Shown here: one piece after another, positions 9,752 to 19,472 of the stretch
Layout: each line of letters opens with the position of its first letter
Position numbering within the stretch: position 1 is the first letter of the stretch
Translations under genes and position numbers: made by a program
Notes under the pieces: generated by a model
What the model saw: only the letters and a program-made list of their open reading frames with translations
What the model was told of the DNA's origin: nothing
The model's database searches: none
DNA from: Labilibaculum sp. K2S
GTDB taxonomy: Bacteria > Bacteroidota > Bacteroidia > Bacteroidales > Marinifilaceae
DNA: 64,000 bases
Assembly: GCF_030372765.1 (NCBI RefSeq)
Contig: NZ_JAUCMW010000001.1
Coordinates: 310,001 to 374,000 of the forward strand
Direction of reading: 5' to 3'

Positions 9752-10951
9752 ATGAAGAACACACAGGAACATATTAAACTGGCTCAACTACTTGCAAAAC
9801 AATTTGCCGGTGAATTGTCTGATGCTGAAATAAAACAATTGACACTTTTCGAAAAAGAGGAAGATAAAAATGAGATCCTTTCATCGGTAAGAGAAAAAGG
9901 AATTGATTTTGACCGCTTGGAAAGGTATCAGACTTTTAATCTTGAAGAAGCCCGTAAAAAGGTAGATTGGAAAATTCAATTCAGGCAAAAAAGCAAGAAA
10001 ATAAATTTCGCAAAAATACTTCGTTATGCAGCAGTACTTGCTTTGCCATTAGCTCTTGCAGTATACATGCTGTATTTAACTGATGTTACCCAACCAGATG
10101 GACTGGGGCAGGCAACTATTGAAATTAAACCGGGCGAAACAAAGGCTCAGTTGTATCTTTCAGATGGAAGAATTGTAGATTTAGAGAAGCAACAGAAGGA
10201 TTTAATAAGGGAGACTGACGGTTCTGTAATCGAAAAAGATAGTCTGGGTTTAAATTATCAGACCAATATTCTTGATATCGAACCGAAAAGTATTGCTGAA
10301 AATGTGGTAGTAACTCCGGTAGGAGGTGAATATCAGTTAACCCTATCCGATGGAACAAAAGTATGGATGAATGCAAAGTCTGAAATTCGTTATCCAGTTC
10401 GTTTTATTGGTAAGACTAGAAAAGTGAAAATATCGGGGGAGGTTTACTTTGAGGTGGCTAAAGATGCAAGAAAACCTTTTATTGTTGATGTAAACGATGT
10501 TGAGGTAAAAGTTTTAGGAACACAATTCAATATTATGGCTTATCCTGACGAGAGAAGCATACAAACGACCCTTGTTGAAGGTGCTGTAAGCCTAAAAGCA
10601 AAAGAATTATCCGGAAAAACCACATCAGTCGATTTGATCCCTGGTCTGCAGGCCGATTACGATCGCTTTTCAAAAAGTGTTGAAACCAGAGAAGTAGATG
10701 TTGACAGGTTTATTGCCTGGAAAAACGGAAAGTTTGTTTTCGAAAAAGAGAGTTTAAACGATATTATGAGAAAGTTAGAGCGCTGGTATGATATTAAAGT
10801 GTTCTTCCAAAGTAATGAGCTGAAAAATATGCGTTTTAGCGCCAGAATTGACAGATACGGCAATATCAATGATATTTTGGAGAAAATGCAGCAAACAACA
10901 AATATTAACTTTGATATAAAAAATAATATTATTCAAATTAAAAAGAAGTAA
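9752..10951 (+). CDS. FecR-family anti-sigma factor, module 1
   Basis: A 399-residue inner-membrane anti-sigma factor. The cytoplasmic N-terminus is followed by one membrane helix at about 89-109 (LRYAAVLALPLALAVYM), a periplasmic FecR domain (GGEYQLTLSDGTKVWMNAKS, then VKISGEVYFEVAKDARKPF and VKVLGTQFNI), and a C-terminal DUF4974 domain (FVFEKESLNDIMRKLERWYD). It should bind the cognate sigma factor until the periplasmic domain is contacted by the STN domain of the SusC protein encoded next. A structured gap of 112 bp separates it from susC. Confidence 0.92.
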   Translation: MKNTQEHIKLAQLLAKQFAGELSDAEIKQLTLFEKEEDKNEILSSVREKGIDFDRLERYQTFNLEEARKKVDWKIQFRQKSKKINFAKILRYAAVLALPLALAVYMLYLTDVTQPDGLGQATIEIKPGETKAQLYLSDGRIVDLEKQQKDLIRETDGSVIEKDSLGLNYQTNILDIEPKSIAENVVVTPVGGEYQLTLSDGTKVWMNAKSEIRYPVRFIGKTRKVKISGEVYFEVAKDARKPFIVDVNDVEVKVLGTQFNIMAYPDERSIQTTLVEGAVSLKAKELSGKTTSVDLIPGLQADYDRFSKSVETREVDVDRFIAWKNGKFVFEKESLNDIMRKLERWYDIKVFFQSNELKNMRFSARIDRYGNINDILEKMQQTTNINFDIKNNIIQIKKK

Positions 10952-10977
10952 ACCCTTAAAACCCGAAATGAAAAAAA

Positions 10978-11036
10978 ACAGGGAATGCGGCAACATCCCC
11001 TGTCTTAAAATCAAATAAAGTATTCCATTGGAATAC
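10978..11036 (+). promoter_or_regulatory. Two-hairpin leader between fecR 1 and susC 1
   Basis: The first stem-loop is ACAGGGAATG-N6-CATCCCCTGT (10978-11003, one mismatch, 6-nt loop). The second is GTATTCC-ATT-GGAATAC (11020-11036). Neither is followed by a T-run, so they are not ordinary terminators. The arrangement recurs with different sequences in all four modules. Confidence 0.55.
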
Positions 11037-11063
11037 AATGTTTAATCTAACCAAAACAAATTT

Positions 11064-14000
11064 ATGAAAAAATTAGTCTTGTACAAAGTTTTTCCTCTCG
11101 GGGAAGAGCTTCGGAAATTAATTCGCATTATGAAAATCACCGGTTTTTTAATTTTAATAGCCAGTTTGCAGATTTCTGCAAGTGTATATTCTCAGCAAAC
11201 TACTTTTACGGTTGAGTTTAAAGATGCGAGTATTTATGATATGATGCAGGAAGTTAAAAACAGCAGTGAATTTGATTTTCTTTATTCGGATGATGAAATT
11301 GAAGGAGTTAAAATTAACAACGCTGAATTTTACGGATCGCGTGTAGAAGAAATTCTAAACGAATGTTTGAAAGGAACGAAAATTACTTACAAGATTGAAG
11401 ATAAAGTAATTCTTCTGATGCCAGCGCCTCCAAAACCCAATCTTGAAGAATCTGTGCAAGAGAAGGAGGTACATGGTACTGTTACCGATGAAAATGGCAT
11501 CCCTCTACCCGGAGTATCTGTTGTTATCAAAGGAACCACAATTGGTGCAGCAACTGATATTGATGGTAACTATACAATTTCTTTTGATAATGAGAATGCA
11601 GTTTTGGTATATTCTTTTGTAGGAATGCTTCCACAGGAGCTTGTTTACAATGGACAAGCATTACTGAATATTACACTTCAGGCAGACTCAGAACAAATGG
11701 ATGAAGTGGTAGTAACAGGTTATCAAACCATTTCCAAAGAGCGGTCAACCGGATCATTTTCGAAAGTAACCGGTAAAAGTCTGGAGACTCGAAGATTGAA
11801 TAGCTTGGCAGATGTTTTAGAAGGTCAGATCGCAGGGTATTCCGATGGAATTATTCGTGGTGTATCCACCATGAATGCCATGGCTTCGCCATTGTATGTA
11901 ATTGATGGTTTTCCGGTTGAGAATACCAGCATCGATAATTATGGCAATGTTACAGAAAATACTCCGGAGCTTAACATGGAAGATATTGAGAGCATTACCA
12001 TTTTGAAGGATGCTGCCGCTGCTTCGATTTACGGAGCCAGAGCTGCCAATGGTGTAGTGGTTATTGTAACCAAAAAGGCTCAAAAAGGAAAAGTTCAAAT
12101 TGATTTTTCCAGTACAGTTACCTGGAAACCTTACGATTATTATACTGGAAATTTAACCAATTCGGCTGATGTTATTGAGTTGGAAAAAGAATGGGCAGCC
12201 TCTAATCCGGAGTTAAATAATGGTTTGGCGCGTGCTCAGGCAGAGGCTGATAATCGTCGGAACAATTACAAATGGCCAAGTGCAGGGGTAGATGTTCTGT
12301 TGGATATGTATTCAGGTGCAATTTCAGAAAGCGATGCCAATGCGAAGTTATCAGAACTTGCCTCAAGAGGATTTCAGTATTACGATGATGTGGCCAAGTA
12401 TGCAAAACGTGATCTATTTTATCAGCAATACAACTTAAGCATTGGAAAAGCGACCGAACTAAACAATTTTAAATTTTCGGTTACCTACAAAAAGAACAAA
12501 GAGGAAGATATTTATTCGAAGAGTAATCAAATCGGTATGAATATCATGAACTCTCTGCAGCTTACCTCATGGCTAAAGGCTGATTTGGGTGTTTATATCA
12601 ATTACAAAAATGCGACAGAGCAAACATACGATCTTTTATCACCTTATTCTGCTGGTTTTACCGGAAGTCCATACGACCGTTTGGTTGATGATAATGGAAC
12701 CACTGTAAGCGTTGCTTCTCAGGTTAGAAAGACTGTTCGCGATAATGTTTCAAATTACGGTTTGTATAGTTTAGACCTAACTCCGCTTGACGAATTAAAT
12801 AGGAAACTGGGGAAAACAAAAGAATTTAGCAACAGAACCTATGCAAAATTAAATGTAAAGATTACTCCATGGTTGAACTACGATGCCATGTTTCAGTATG
12901 AATACGGAGTGAATCGTTATCAACGTTTAAATGAACTGGATTCTTATTCAACCCGCACAACCATTAATAAATTTGCGAGCAATTCAAATGGAAGTGCAGT
13001 GTATAATCTTCCCAAAGGAGACATCTACTACGATCGCAACCACTTCTCAAATTCTTACAATTTCAGACAACAATTAAATCTGAACAAAACTTTTCAGGAG
13101 AAACATCAAATTACATGGATTCTTGGATCAGAGACAAGGCACAGCAAGCTGGAATATAGTGATCAAACTCGTTATGGTTATGACTCAGATATGCTAACTT
13201 CTCAGTATTTGAACCAACCCTTACTGACAGGCGGCTTTTCCGGTTTGATGAATTCATGGGCGTATTTAGGGGCTAATGATTTAGCAAGTCAAAGGGAATT
13301 GGTGAATCGTTTTGTTTCCTTTTATTCAAATGCAGCTTACAGCTACAATAACAAGTACACCTTATCGGGCAGCATTCGCTGGGATCGTTCCAATCTTTGG
13401 GGAACCAACTCCAAGTACCAGAACAAACCACTGTGGTCGGTTGGAGCCAATTGGAACGTAAATAAGGAAGATTTCTTTGATTTGGACTGGGTGAACATGT
13501 TGAAACTAAGAACTTCTTATGGTATTGGAGGTAACATTGCAAAAGATGCTGCGCCTTACTTAACAGCCAGTTACTATACCAGTTCCTTAGTTGGAGGTGT
13601 TTATGGTAATATTTCTTCGCCACCGAACCCAGATTTACGATGGGAAAAGACAACAACAATAAATGCTGGTGCTGATTTTTCATTGTTCAACAACCGCCTA
13701 TCAGGTTCTGTTGATGTTTATAAAAAGAAGAGTGTGGATTTATTAGCCAATCAGCAAGGTACACCAACTGAAGGATTTGGATACAATACCCTTGCTTTTA
13801 ATAATGGATCAATGGAGAATAAGGGGGTTGAACTTGCTGTTCAGGCAGATCTTGTTCATGGAAAGAATTTTACCTGGAATGCAGGTTTTCTTTTGGGATA
13901 CAATAAAAATAAAGTGACTAAAATTAATGTGGAAGCACCTTTTTATGTCTTGCAATTTGATTATCCGCAAGAATTTCCTAGGGTGAATAATGCATTTAAT

Positions 14001-14630
14001 GGAATTTATTCCTACAAGTGGGCTGGATTGAATGATCAGGGAGAACCTCAGATTTATGATGTTGATGGGAATAAAACTTCTACGGATTACACCAACATGG
14101 ATAACATTCATTTCAGTGGAACCACAGTTCCTAAGTATAGTGGCTCCATCATGAATCGATTTTCGTACAAGAATTTTGATCTATCTGTTTTGTTGCTGTA
14201 TGCAGGAGGTCATAAAGTTCGCAATACCAACATTCCTAAAATTAATATGGCCGATCCATATGGTTCTGCGATGATAAGTGTAACCAATAAAGACATTCGA
14301 AACAGATGGAAACAAGCAGGAGATGAAAACAAAACGGATGTTCCCCGATTACTGTTCTATGGCAATTCTCCTGATTACAACTATTATCGTGAGTCGGTAT
14401 ACAATTACTCAGATATTCATGTGCTGGATGCCTCTTATGTGAAGATTAACAACATCTCATTGGCTTATCACCTGCCTTCAGAATGGTGCAGTAAATTAAA
14501 ATTAGGTAGTGCAAGAGTACAATTTAATGTAGAAAATCTAAAGACTTTTGCTTTTGAGAAAAAAGCCGAATATATGTTGGGTGCTAAGGAAAGACCCACA
14601 TTTGTTGGAGGAGTGTATTTAAGTTTTTAA
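11064..14630 (+). CDS. SusC/RagA-family TonB-dependent transporter with STN domain, module 1
   Basis: A 1188-residue outer-membrane transporter. In order: a long positively charged leader and signal segment ending ISASVYSQ, an STN signalling domain at about 48-117, a CarboxypepD_reg-like domain at about 134-218 (GTVTDENGIPLPGVSVV), a TonB-contact stretch MDEVVVTGYQ, a plug with ILKDAAAASIYGARAANG, and the 22-strand barrel ending in Phe (GVYLSF). The STN domain marks it as a signal-transducing transporter that controls its own sigma/anti-sigma pair. It forms a bed-bin complex with the SusD lipoprotein encoded 19 bp downstream. Substrate unknown. No carbohydrate-active enzyme is nearby. Confidence 0.95.
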   Translation: MKKLVLYKVFPLGEELRKLIRIMKITGFLILIASLQISASVYSQQTTFTVEFKDASIYDMMQEVKNSSEFDFLYSDDEIEGVKINNAEFYGSRVEEILNECLKGTKITYKIEDKVILLMPAPPKPNLEESVQEKEVHGTVTDENGIPLPGVSVVIKGTTIGAATDIDGNYTISFDNENAVLVYSFVGMLPQELVYNGQALLNITLQADSEQMDEVVVTGYQTISKERSTGSFSKVTGKSLETRRLNSLADVLEGQIAGYSDGIIRGVSTMNAMASPLYVIDGFPVENTSIDNYGNVTENTPELNMEDIESITILKDAAAASIYGARAANGVVVIVTKKAQKGKVQIDFSSTVTWKPYDYYTGNLTNSADVIELEKEWAASNPELNNGLARAQAEADNRRNNYKWPSAGVDVLLDMYSGAISESDANAKLSELASRGFQYYDDVAKYAKRDLFYQQYNLSIGKATELNNFKFSVTYKKNKEEDIYSKSNQIGMNIMNSLQLTSWLKADLGVYINYKNATEQTYDLLSPYSAGFTGSPYDRLVDDNGTTVSVASQVRKTVRDNVSNYGLYSLDLTPLDELNRKLGKTKEFSNRTYAKLNVKITPWLNYDAMFQYEYGVNRYQRLNELDSYSTRTTINKFASNSNGSAVYNLPKGDIYYDRNHFSNSYNFRQQLNLNKTFQEKHQITWILGSETRHSKLEYSDQTRYGYDSDMLTSQYLNQPLLTGGFSGLMNSWAYLGANDLASQRELVNRFVSFYSNAAYSYNNKYTLSGSIRWDRSNLWGTNSKYQNKPLWSVGANWNVNKEDFFDLDWVNMLKLRTSYGIGGNIAKDAAPYLTASYYTSSLVGGVYGNISSPPNPDLRWEKTTTINAGADFSLFNNRLSGSVDVYKKKSVDLLANQQGTPTEGFGYNTLAFNNGSMENKGVELAVQADLVHGKNFTWNAGFLLGYNKNKVTKINVEAPFYVLQFDYPQEFPRVNNAFNGIYSYKWAGLNDQGEPQIYDVDGNKTSTDYTNMDNIHFSGTTVPKYSGSIMNRFSYKNFDLSVLLLYAGGHKVRNTNIPKINMADPYGSAMISVTNKDIRNRWKQAGDENKTDVPRLLFYGNSPDYNYYRESVYNYSDIHVLDASYVKINNISLAYHLPSEWCSKLKLGSARVQFNVENLKTFAFEKKAEYMLGAKERPTFVGGVYLSF

Positions 14631-14649
14631 CATTTAAAACAAGAGAATT

Positions 14650-16080
14650 ATGAAATTTAAAATATCATATATAACAATTGCAGCCTTTTTAGTGGCTATG
14701 ATGTTCTCCTCATGCGACAATTATTTGGATGTGTTGCCCAAAGGAGAGAAAATACCTACAAGCTTATCTGATTATGAGGCATTTATCCGTAACGAATACA
14801 ATCATTTAAATGATGCGGCACAAGCCATTAATCTGTTGAATGATGTATACAAGCGGCCAAGTGATTTGAGTTACATTTCCTTAAGCTCTATCAATTACAA
14901 TTGGTTGGGAAATGAGGATCGTATTATTCAGAACAATTCAGATGAAGCAACTTACTATTATTCTTACGCAGCAATTTCGTATTGGAATTTAATTATCAAT
15001 AATGTTCCTGATGCAACCGAGGCAAGCGATACCGAAAAACAGGAATTGATTGCTCAGGCTAAGGTGTTGCGGGCTATGAATTATTTTCATCTGACTAATT
15101 ATTATGCAGAGCAATACGATGAAGCAACTGCCGCGACTAACTTATCTGTGCCCTTAATTACCAGTGCCGATATGGGAGCACCTTCGGAGCAGATTAGCAT
15201 TGCAAAAATGTACGAATTCATTCTTACCGATTTAACAGATGCAATTCCTAATCTACCTATTGAGAGTGCTACTTTGCTGCACCCGGATTTAGGTTGTGGG
15301 TATGCAATGCTGGCAAGGGTTTATTTACAGATGGGAGACTATGATAATGCTCTGAAGTATGCACAGAATGCTTTAGATCAAAACAATAAATTGTTCAATT
15401 GGAAGGAATACTACACTGAAAACAAAGAACAAATAGAAAAAGAAGACGATTGGTCAACAAGTTATCCTTCCAAAACCATGACCAGTCCTGAGAATTACAT
15501 CTTCAGATATGGTTCCAGTACCTATAAAAATTCTGGACAATCAGGAACAAATGCAGCGCTTACCCTAGTGAGAGCAGCACAATTTGAAGATGGCGATGCC
15601 CGTTTTGCCTCTAAATGGAAGAAAAAGTATCAGGCTCCGGATAGCATTTATTATGGCATACGGTCGGATAAATTTAATGCCGGTGGAATTACCACTCCTG
15701 AAATGTATTACATCAAAGCAGAGTGTTTGGCCCGCAAAGGCGGACAAGCCAATTTGGATGAGGCCATGCTAAGCTTAAATACAGTTCGTAAAACCAGAAT
15801 TTTCGACGATAAATATGCTGATTTAACCGCTGCCTCAACAGCTGAGGCAATTGCTTATATCCGCAAAGAAAAAGCAAATGAATACGTGCAGACTGCCATT
15901 CCATTTTGGGACATGAAACGTTTTAATAAGGATGCTAATTATGCACAAACCTTAACTAAAGTTTTCGACAATCAAAGTTTGCAATTAGCACCCAATTCAC
16001 ACATGTGGATAATGCCTTTCCCAATGGGAGCTACCAGTAATCCGGGCAATGGAACATTGGTGCAAAACACTCCCCGTTAA
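14650..16080 (+). CDS. SusD/RagB-family substrate-binding lipoprotein, module 1
   Basis: A 476-residue surface lipoprotein with a lipobox ending in Cys22 (MMFSSCDNY). The N-terminal half carries the helical TPR-like scaffold of SusD proteins (LRAMNYFHLTNYYAEQYDEA), and the C-terminal part the RagB/SusD region (RKEKANEYVQTAIPFWDMKR). It caps the SusC barrel encoded immediately upstream and captures ligand. The ligand type cannot be told from sequence, but SusD-like proteins serve peptide importers (RagB) as well as glycan importers. Confidence 0.93.
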   Translation: MKFKISYITIAAFLVAMMFSSCDNYLDVLPKGEKIPTSLSDYEAFIRNEYNHLNDAAQAINLLNDVYKRPSDLSYISLSSINYNWLGNEDRIIQNNSDEATYYYSYAAISYWNLIINNVPDATEASDTEKQELIAQAKVLRAMNYFHLTNYYAEQYDEATAATNLSVPLITSADMGAPSEQISIAKMYEFILTDLTDAIPNLPIESATLLHPDLGCGYAMLARVYLQMGDYDNALKYAQNALDQNNKLFNWKEYYTENKEQIEKEDDWSTSYPSKTMTSPENYIFRYGSSTYKNSGQSGTNAALTLVRAAQFEDGDARFASKWKKKYQAPDSIYYGIRSDKFNAGGITTPEMYYIKAECLARKGGQANLDEAMLSLNTVRKTRIFDDKYADLTAASTAEAIAYIRKEKANEYVQTAIPFWDMKRFNKDANYAQTLTKVFDNQSLQLAPNSHMWIMPFPMGATSNPGNGTLVQNTPR

Positions 16081-16095
16081 CTAAACAGTATTTTC

Positions 16096-16123
16096 CCCGG
16101 AGAACTTATTTAAGCTCTCCGGG
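16096..16123 (+). other. Stem-loop after susD 1
   Basis: CCCGGAGA pairs with TCTCCGGG around a 12-nt interior that can also pair partly. There is no T-run, so it looks more like an mRNA-stabilising 3' stem or processing site than an intrinsic terminator. A comparable stem follows susD of module 4. Confidence 0.45.
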
Positions 16124-16331
16124 AATCATAAGATATTGAGGTTAAAAGAGGGAATTTGAAAGATTCTTACTGTTGTGTCGGGACGACTGTTTTTACCTTA
16201 GCTCTAACCAACAGGAAAAATAAACAGATGAACCAGACAGAAGTAAATACTCAGCAAGAAAAAATTAAGTAGCCACATTCAAAAGTTGTTGGTTTGCAAC
16301 ACAGGTATAATTTTATATTAAAATTAAAACA

Positions 16332-17507
16332 ATGAAAAAAAGTATTTCAGGCATAGTAGTATTCGTTTTCATAGTAATGATTACTGCATGTTCACAAAAA
16401 AACGCAGATTACACATTTAGTGGCGAAATAAGCGGACTGAAAGAGGGGACAAAAGTAGAATTGGTGCCTGGTGCAACGCATAAAAAGGAAGAGCCTGTTG
16501 CAAGTGCAATTGTAACCAACGGAAAATTTGAATTTTCAGGTAAATTGGAAGAACCACGTTTATTTTATCTGCAGGTAGTTGATCACGTTGGGGTTCTTAG
16601 AATAATGCTTGAAAATTCAGAGATCAGCTTAAAAGCAAAGGCTGTTTTCGAGGAAAATGATAATGGAGCTTTTGTGAATTTTTCTGATGTTCAGGTAAAT
16701 GGTTCAAATGCAAATGATCTTTACAAGGAAAAATTAGCATTAAAAGATAAATTTGAGGCACAACACAAGAAGTATTATAAAGACCATGAAGCGATTTTAG
16801 CCGCCGTAAGAAATGCTCAGAATAATAAGAATAAAGTTCTTGTTGATTCCTTACAAAAATTGGACAGTTACCAAGCTTTTGCGTTAGCTGAAAAAGGCTT
16901 TTTTGATGGCATTGAGAAAACAACTAACGAAGCTATTCTTACAAGTAAGGATTCTTGGTGGGGACCTTTGGTGATGTTGGAATCGATGAGTTATTTTACC
17001 GATGAACAAATCCCTTTGTATGAACAATTTTCAGATGAAGCTAAAAATTCTTACTATGGGAAATTGGTGAAAAAGGAACTTTATCCGGAAAGAGTTGTAG
17101 GTAAACAAGCTCCGGAGTTTACCTTGGCCGACCGGGAAGGGAAAGCTTTTAATTCATCAGAATTAATGGAAGGTAAAAAATACATTCTGATTGATTTTTG
17201 GGCATCGTGGTGTGGTCCTTGCCGAAGAGAAATACCAAATTTAAAACACATGTATGAATTGTATGCTTCGAAAGGTTTGCAAATTATCAGTATTTCCAAA
17301 GACGAAGACAGAGCAGCCTGGCTAAAAGCTTTAGACAAAGAAAAAATGGCATGGCCAAATTTATTGAACGAAAAGGGAGTAGATGATCTTTATTTTGTGA
17401 AAACGATTCCTGCCATATTTTTAGTGGATGCATCAACCGGAAAAGTGATGGATGATAAATTGAGAGGAGAAGCATTGGATCAGAAATTGGAAGAGCTTTT
17501 AAAGTAA
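16332..17507 (+). CDS. TlpA-type thiol-disulfide oxidoreductase lipoprotein with DUF4369, module 1
   Basis: A 391-residue lipoprotein with lipobox ITAC (Cys20). Residues of about 27-130 fit DUF4369, the beta domain common at the N-terminus of Bacteroidota TlpA proteins. The C-terminal AhpC-TSA/TlpA thioredoxin domain (about 250-391) has the redox site WCGPC, Cys294 and Cys297, and the cis-proline loop in KTIPAIFLV. It should act in the periplasm as a membrane-tethered disulfide reductase. It lies 251 bp after susD and may be co-transcribed with it. A strong terminator follows. Confidence 0.9.
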   Translation: MKKSISGIVVFVFIVMITACSQKNADYTFSGEISGLKEGTKVELVPGATHKKEEPVASAIVTNGKFEFSGKLEEPRLFYLQVVDHVGVLRIMLENSEISLKAKAVFEENDNGAFVNFSDVQVNGSNANDLYKEKLALKDKFEAQHKKYYKDHEAILAAVRNAQNNKNKVLVDSLQKLDSYQAFALAEKGFFDGIEKTTNEAILTSKDSWWGPLVMLESMSYFTDEQIPLYEQFSDEAKNSYYGKLVKKELYPERVVGKQAPEFTLADREGKAFNSSELMEGKKYILIDFWASWCGPCRREIPNLKHMYELYASKGLQIISISKDEDRAAWLKALDKEKMAWPNLLNEKGVDDLYFVKTIPAIFLVDASTGKVMDDKLRGEALDQKLEELLK

Positions 17508-17557
17508 GCAAGATGATTACTTGAAGACCTGTGTATAAATACGCAGGCAGTATGTTT

Positions 17558-17587
17558 AAAACACCTCCATTTTGGAGGTGTTTTTTT
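17558..17587 (+). terminator. Intrinsic terminator ending the module 1 operon
   Basis: AAACACCTCCA and TGGAGGTGTTT form an 11-bp stem with a 3-nt loop, followed by a run of seven T. It separates the sigma/SusCD/TlpA genes from the next thioredoxin gene, which therefore needs its own promoter. Confidence 0.9.
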
Positions 17588-17949
17588 ATGAATAAAATAA
17601 ATGGATTTTAGCCAATTTAATGTTTTCAATAAGCAATCTAAAAAGAAAAAATATTAGAGGTAATGAAAAGTGTGATGTTCACAGTTGCTATGGGCATTGG
17701 TTTTAATTTTTAACGTTTTTGTAATGTCCGTTATGTGGATTCTCCAGAAAATTTATTGATAATATCCGATGATATCAGCTTGTTTTTTGATTGCAGTCGG
17801 TTTTTGTATTTTATCGTTAATGAATTGTAACAATATTTTACACTTGAGCTTTCACCTTATTCTAGGTTTTAGTTGTCTTATAAACAAGACAGAAATATTT
17901 ATAGACTGATCTTTAATAACATTCATCAAGTACAAAAAAAATAAAACAC
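17588..17949 (+). other. Promoter-bearing intergenic region before thioredoxin gene
   Basis: A 362-base gap with no gene. It carries the TTCACC-N17-TGTCTT element described separately at 17851-17879. The flanking sequence GCTTTCACC and the purine-rich stretch after TGTCTT also resemble the dsbD promoter at 51,990-52,040. Confidence 0.5.
17851..17879 (+). promoter_or_regulatory. Putative ECF-sigma promoter before the module 1 thioredoxin gene
   Basis: TTCACC at 17851-17856, a 17-nt spacer, then TGTCTT at 17874-17879, 70 nt before the start codon. Extended similarity to the dsbD promoter (GCTTTCACC, the T-rich spacer and GTTGTCTT) makes this one of the strongest copies of the element. Confidence 0.6.
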
Positions 17950-19119
17950 ATGAAGAAAATAATTTTATCATTAGCAGCCTTATTCGTTTTTGCAGGTGCA
18001 TTTTCGCAAGGTATTGAGTTTGAACACGGCACTTTCTCAGAAGCCTTGGCAAAAGCAAAAAAAGAGAACAAAATCGTATTCATGGATTGTTACACCACAT
18101 GGTGTGGACCATGTAAAATGTTGGCAAAGAATATCTTCACCCAAGATGAGGTTGGAGCTTTCTTTAACAAGAATTTTGTGAGTGTGAAAATGGATATGGA
18201 ATCGGAAGCAGGAAAACCTTTAATGGAAAAATATCAGGTTTCTGCTTTTCCTACTTTATTGTGGTTGGATGCCGAAGGCAATATTCAGCACAAAATGGTG
18301 GGAGCCGGTGATGCAAATACCTTGTTGGAAACAGCTGGGGTAGCTTTGGATACAAAAAATAACTGGGCAGCACTAAATAAACAGTTCGAAAAAGGAAATC
18401 GCAGTTCGGAATTCATGCAAAAATACATCATGACCTCTACAAAAGCTGGTATTGATACCAAAGAGGCTGTTGACAGCTATTTTTCAAGTAAAAAAACAGA
18501 AGAGCTGATTAATTCAGAAGATGCTGAATTAATTGCAAATGTTGTGACTTCCGTATCAGATCCAATCTATGTGTTTGTTTTGAAGAATAAAACCAAATTT
18601 TATGCTGTAGCCGATAAAGCACAGGTTGACCAGTTTTTGGAGTATACCATGCTCGGTGAAATGGCACAATTGGTTCGTAAAGGCGATCTGGAGGCTCTAA
18701 GTCTTAAAAAGAAAGAGTTAATTGCTCTCGACAAAGAAGTCGGAACAAAGATGGTTGCATTTTTGGATATGAATATGCTTCAAAGTGATCCTGATCAGGA
18801 AAAATTTTATCAGGCAATGGCTGATTATGGAATAAAGTATGATTTTAACAACTTCCAGAATTTGAACCAATATGCATGGACTATTGCTGAAGCAAAAGAG
18901 GATCTTGATAAAGAATTGGTAAATAAAGCTGTGAAAATGGCAAAACGCTCTGTTGAATTGAATGCCAATTTTGAGAATATTGATACATATGCCTGCATAT
19001 TGAATAAAGCAGGACGAAAAGAGGATGCGATAATTCAAGCTAAAAAATCAGTGGAATTGGCTCCTGAGGATCAAAAAAATGACTTGTGGTCAGCAGGATT
19101 TTTGAATGGGAAAAATTAA
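17950..19119 (+). CDS. Exported thioredoxin-fold protein with helical C-terminus, module 1
   Basis: A 389-residue exported protein with a signal peptide at 1-20 (AGAFSQ). The thioredoxin-like domain at about 22-135 has redox site WCGPC (Cys52, Cys55) and cis-proline SAFPTLLW. The remaining 250 residues are helical and end in TPR-like repeats. A third cysteine, Cys47, lies five residues before the CXXC. It belongs to the same paralogous set as the genes at 28352, 38111 and 49500, one per module, which share a start such as FEHGTFSEALAKAKKENK. The likely role is disulfide reduction or isomerisation in the periplasm. It has its own promoter. Confidence 0.9.
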   Translation: MKKIILSLAALFVFAGAFSQGIEFEHGTFSEALAKAKKENKIVFMDCYTTWCGPCKMLAKNIFTQDEVGAFFNKNFVSVKMDMESEAGKPLMEKYQVSAFPTLLWLDAEGNIQHKMVGAGDANTLLETAGVALDTKNNWAALNKQFEKGNRSSEFMQKYIMTSTKAGIDTKEAVDSYFSSKKTEELINSEDAELIANVVTSVSDPIYVFVLKNKTKFYAVADKAQVDQFLEYTMLGEMAQLVRKGDLEALSLKKKELIALDKEVGTKMVAFLDMNMLQSDPDQEKFYQAMADYGIKYDFNNFQNLNQYAWTIAEAKEDLDKELVNKAVKMAKRSVELNANFENIDTYACILNKAGRKEDAIIQAKKSVELAPEDQKNDLWSAGFLNGKN

Positions 19120-19151
19120 ATCTGCTGCGTTTTTTACTCATATCAATAGCT

Positions 19152-19196
19152 AAATCCACCTCCGCCACGGGGATGGATTTTGTTTTTCCCCAGCCA
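19152..19196 (+). terminator. Intrinsic terminator after the module 1 thioredoxin gene
   Basis: AAATCCA pairs with TGGATTT, closing an inner CC/GG pairing (CCTCC against GGGG). TTTTGTTTTT follows. Confidence 0.75.
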
Positions 19197-19316
19197 AACA
19201 TTTGAAGGATACTGTCTCAGATTTTGTATGAATAGGAATTGTTTTTTTGTTTAAGTCAGATATTGATTAAAGTGACATAGTTCATTGAACAATCCTTAGT
19301 GAAATAAGGAATAACA

Positions 19317-19463
19317 CTGGAGAACTATGAAATATTGCCGGAGAACTCAAAAATAATGCTGGATGAGTGGTCAATATTGGTGGAGGACTGCAATATATTG
19401 CCGGAGGATTACAATAAACCCGCGGAGAAGGGGTGGAAAACTCCGCGGGATAGTAAAATTAAG
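19317..19463. repeat. Seven tandem 21-bp repeat units
   Basis: Seven consecutive units of exactly 21 bp start at 19317, 19338, 19359, 19380, 19401, 19422 and 19443. The best units share CCGGAGRACT, a variable NNNAA and ATATTG. The last two units are more diverged and GC-richer. On the plus strand one frame reads as 7-residue repeats (LPENSKI, LPEDYNK), but a stop codon stands just before the array and no good start exists. The array ends 10 bp before the 3' end of the orphan minus-strand gene. Confidence 0.8.
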
Positions 19464-19472
19464 GGTTTAAGC

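Noticed and set aside
13273..13683. 136-codon minus-strand frame inside susC 1
   Set aside because: Antisense shadow of a conserved coding region. No start context or domain.
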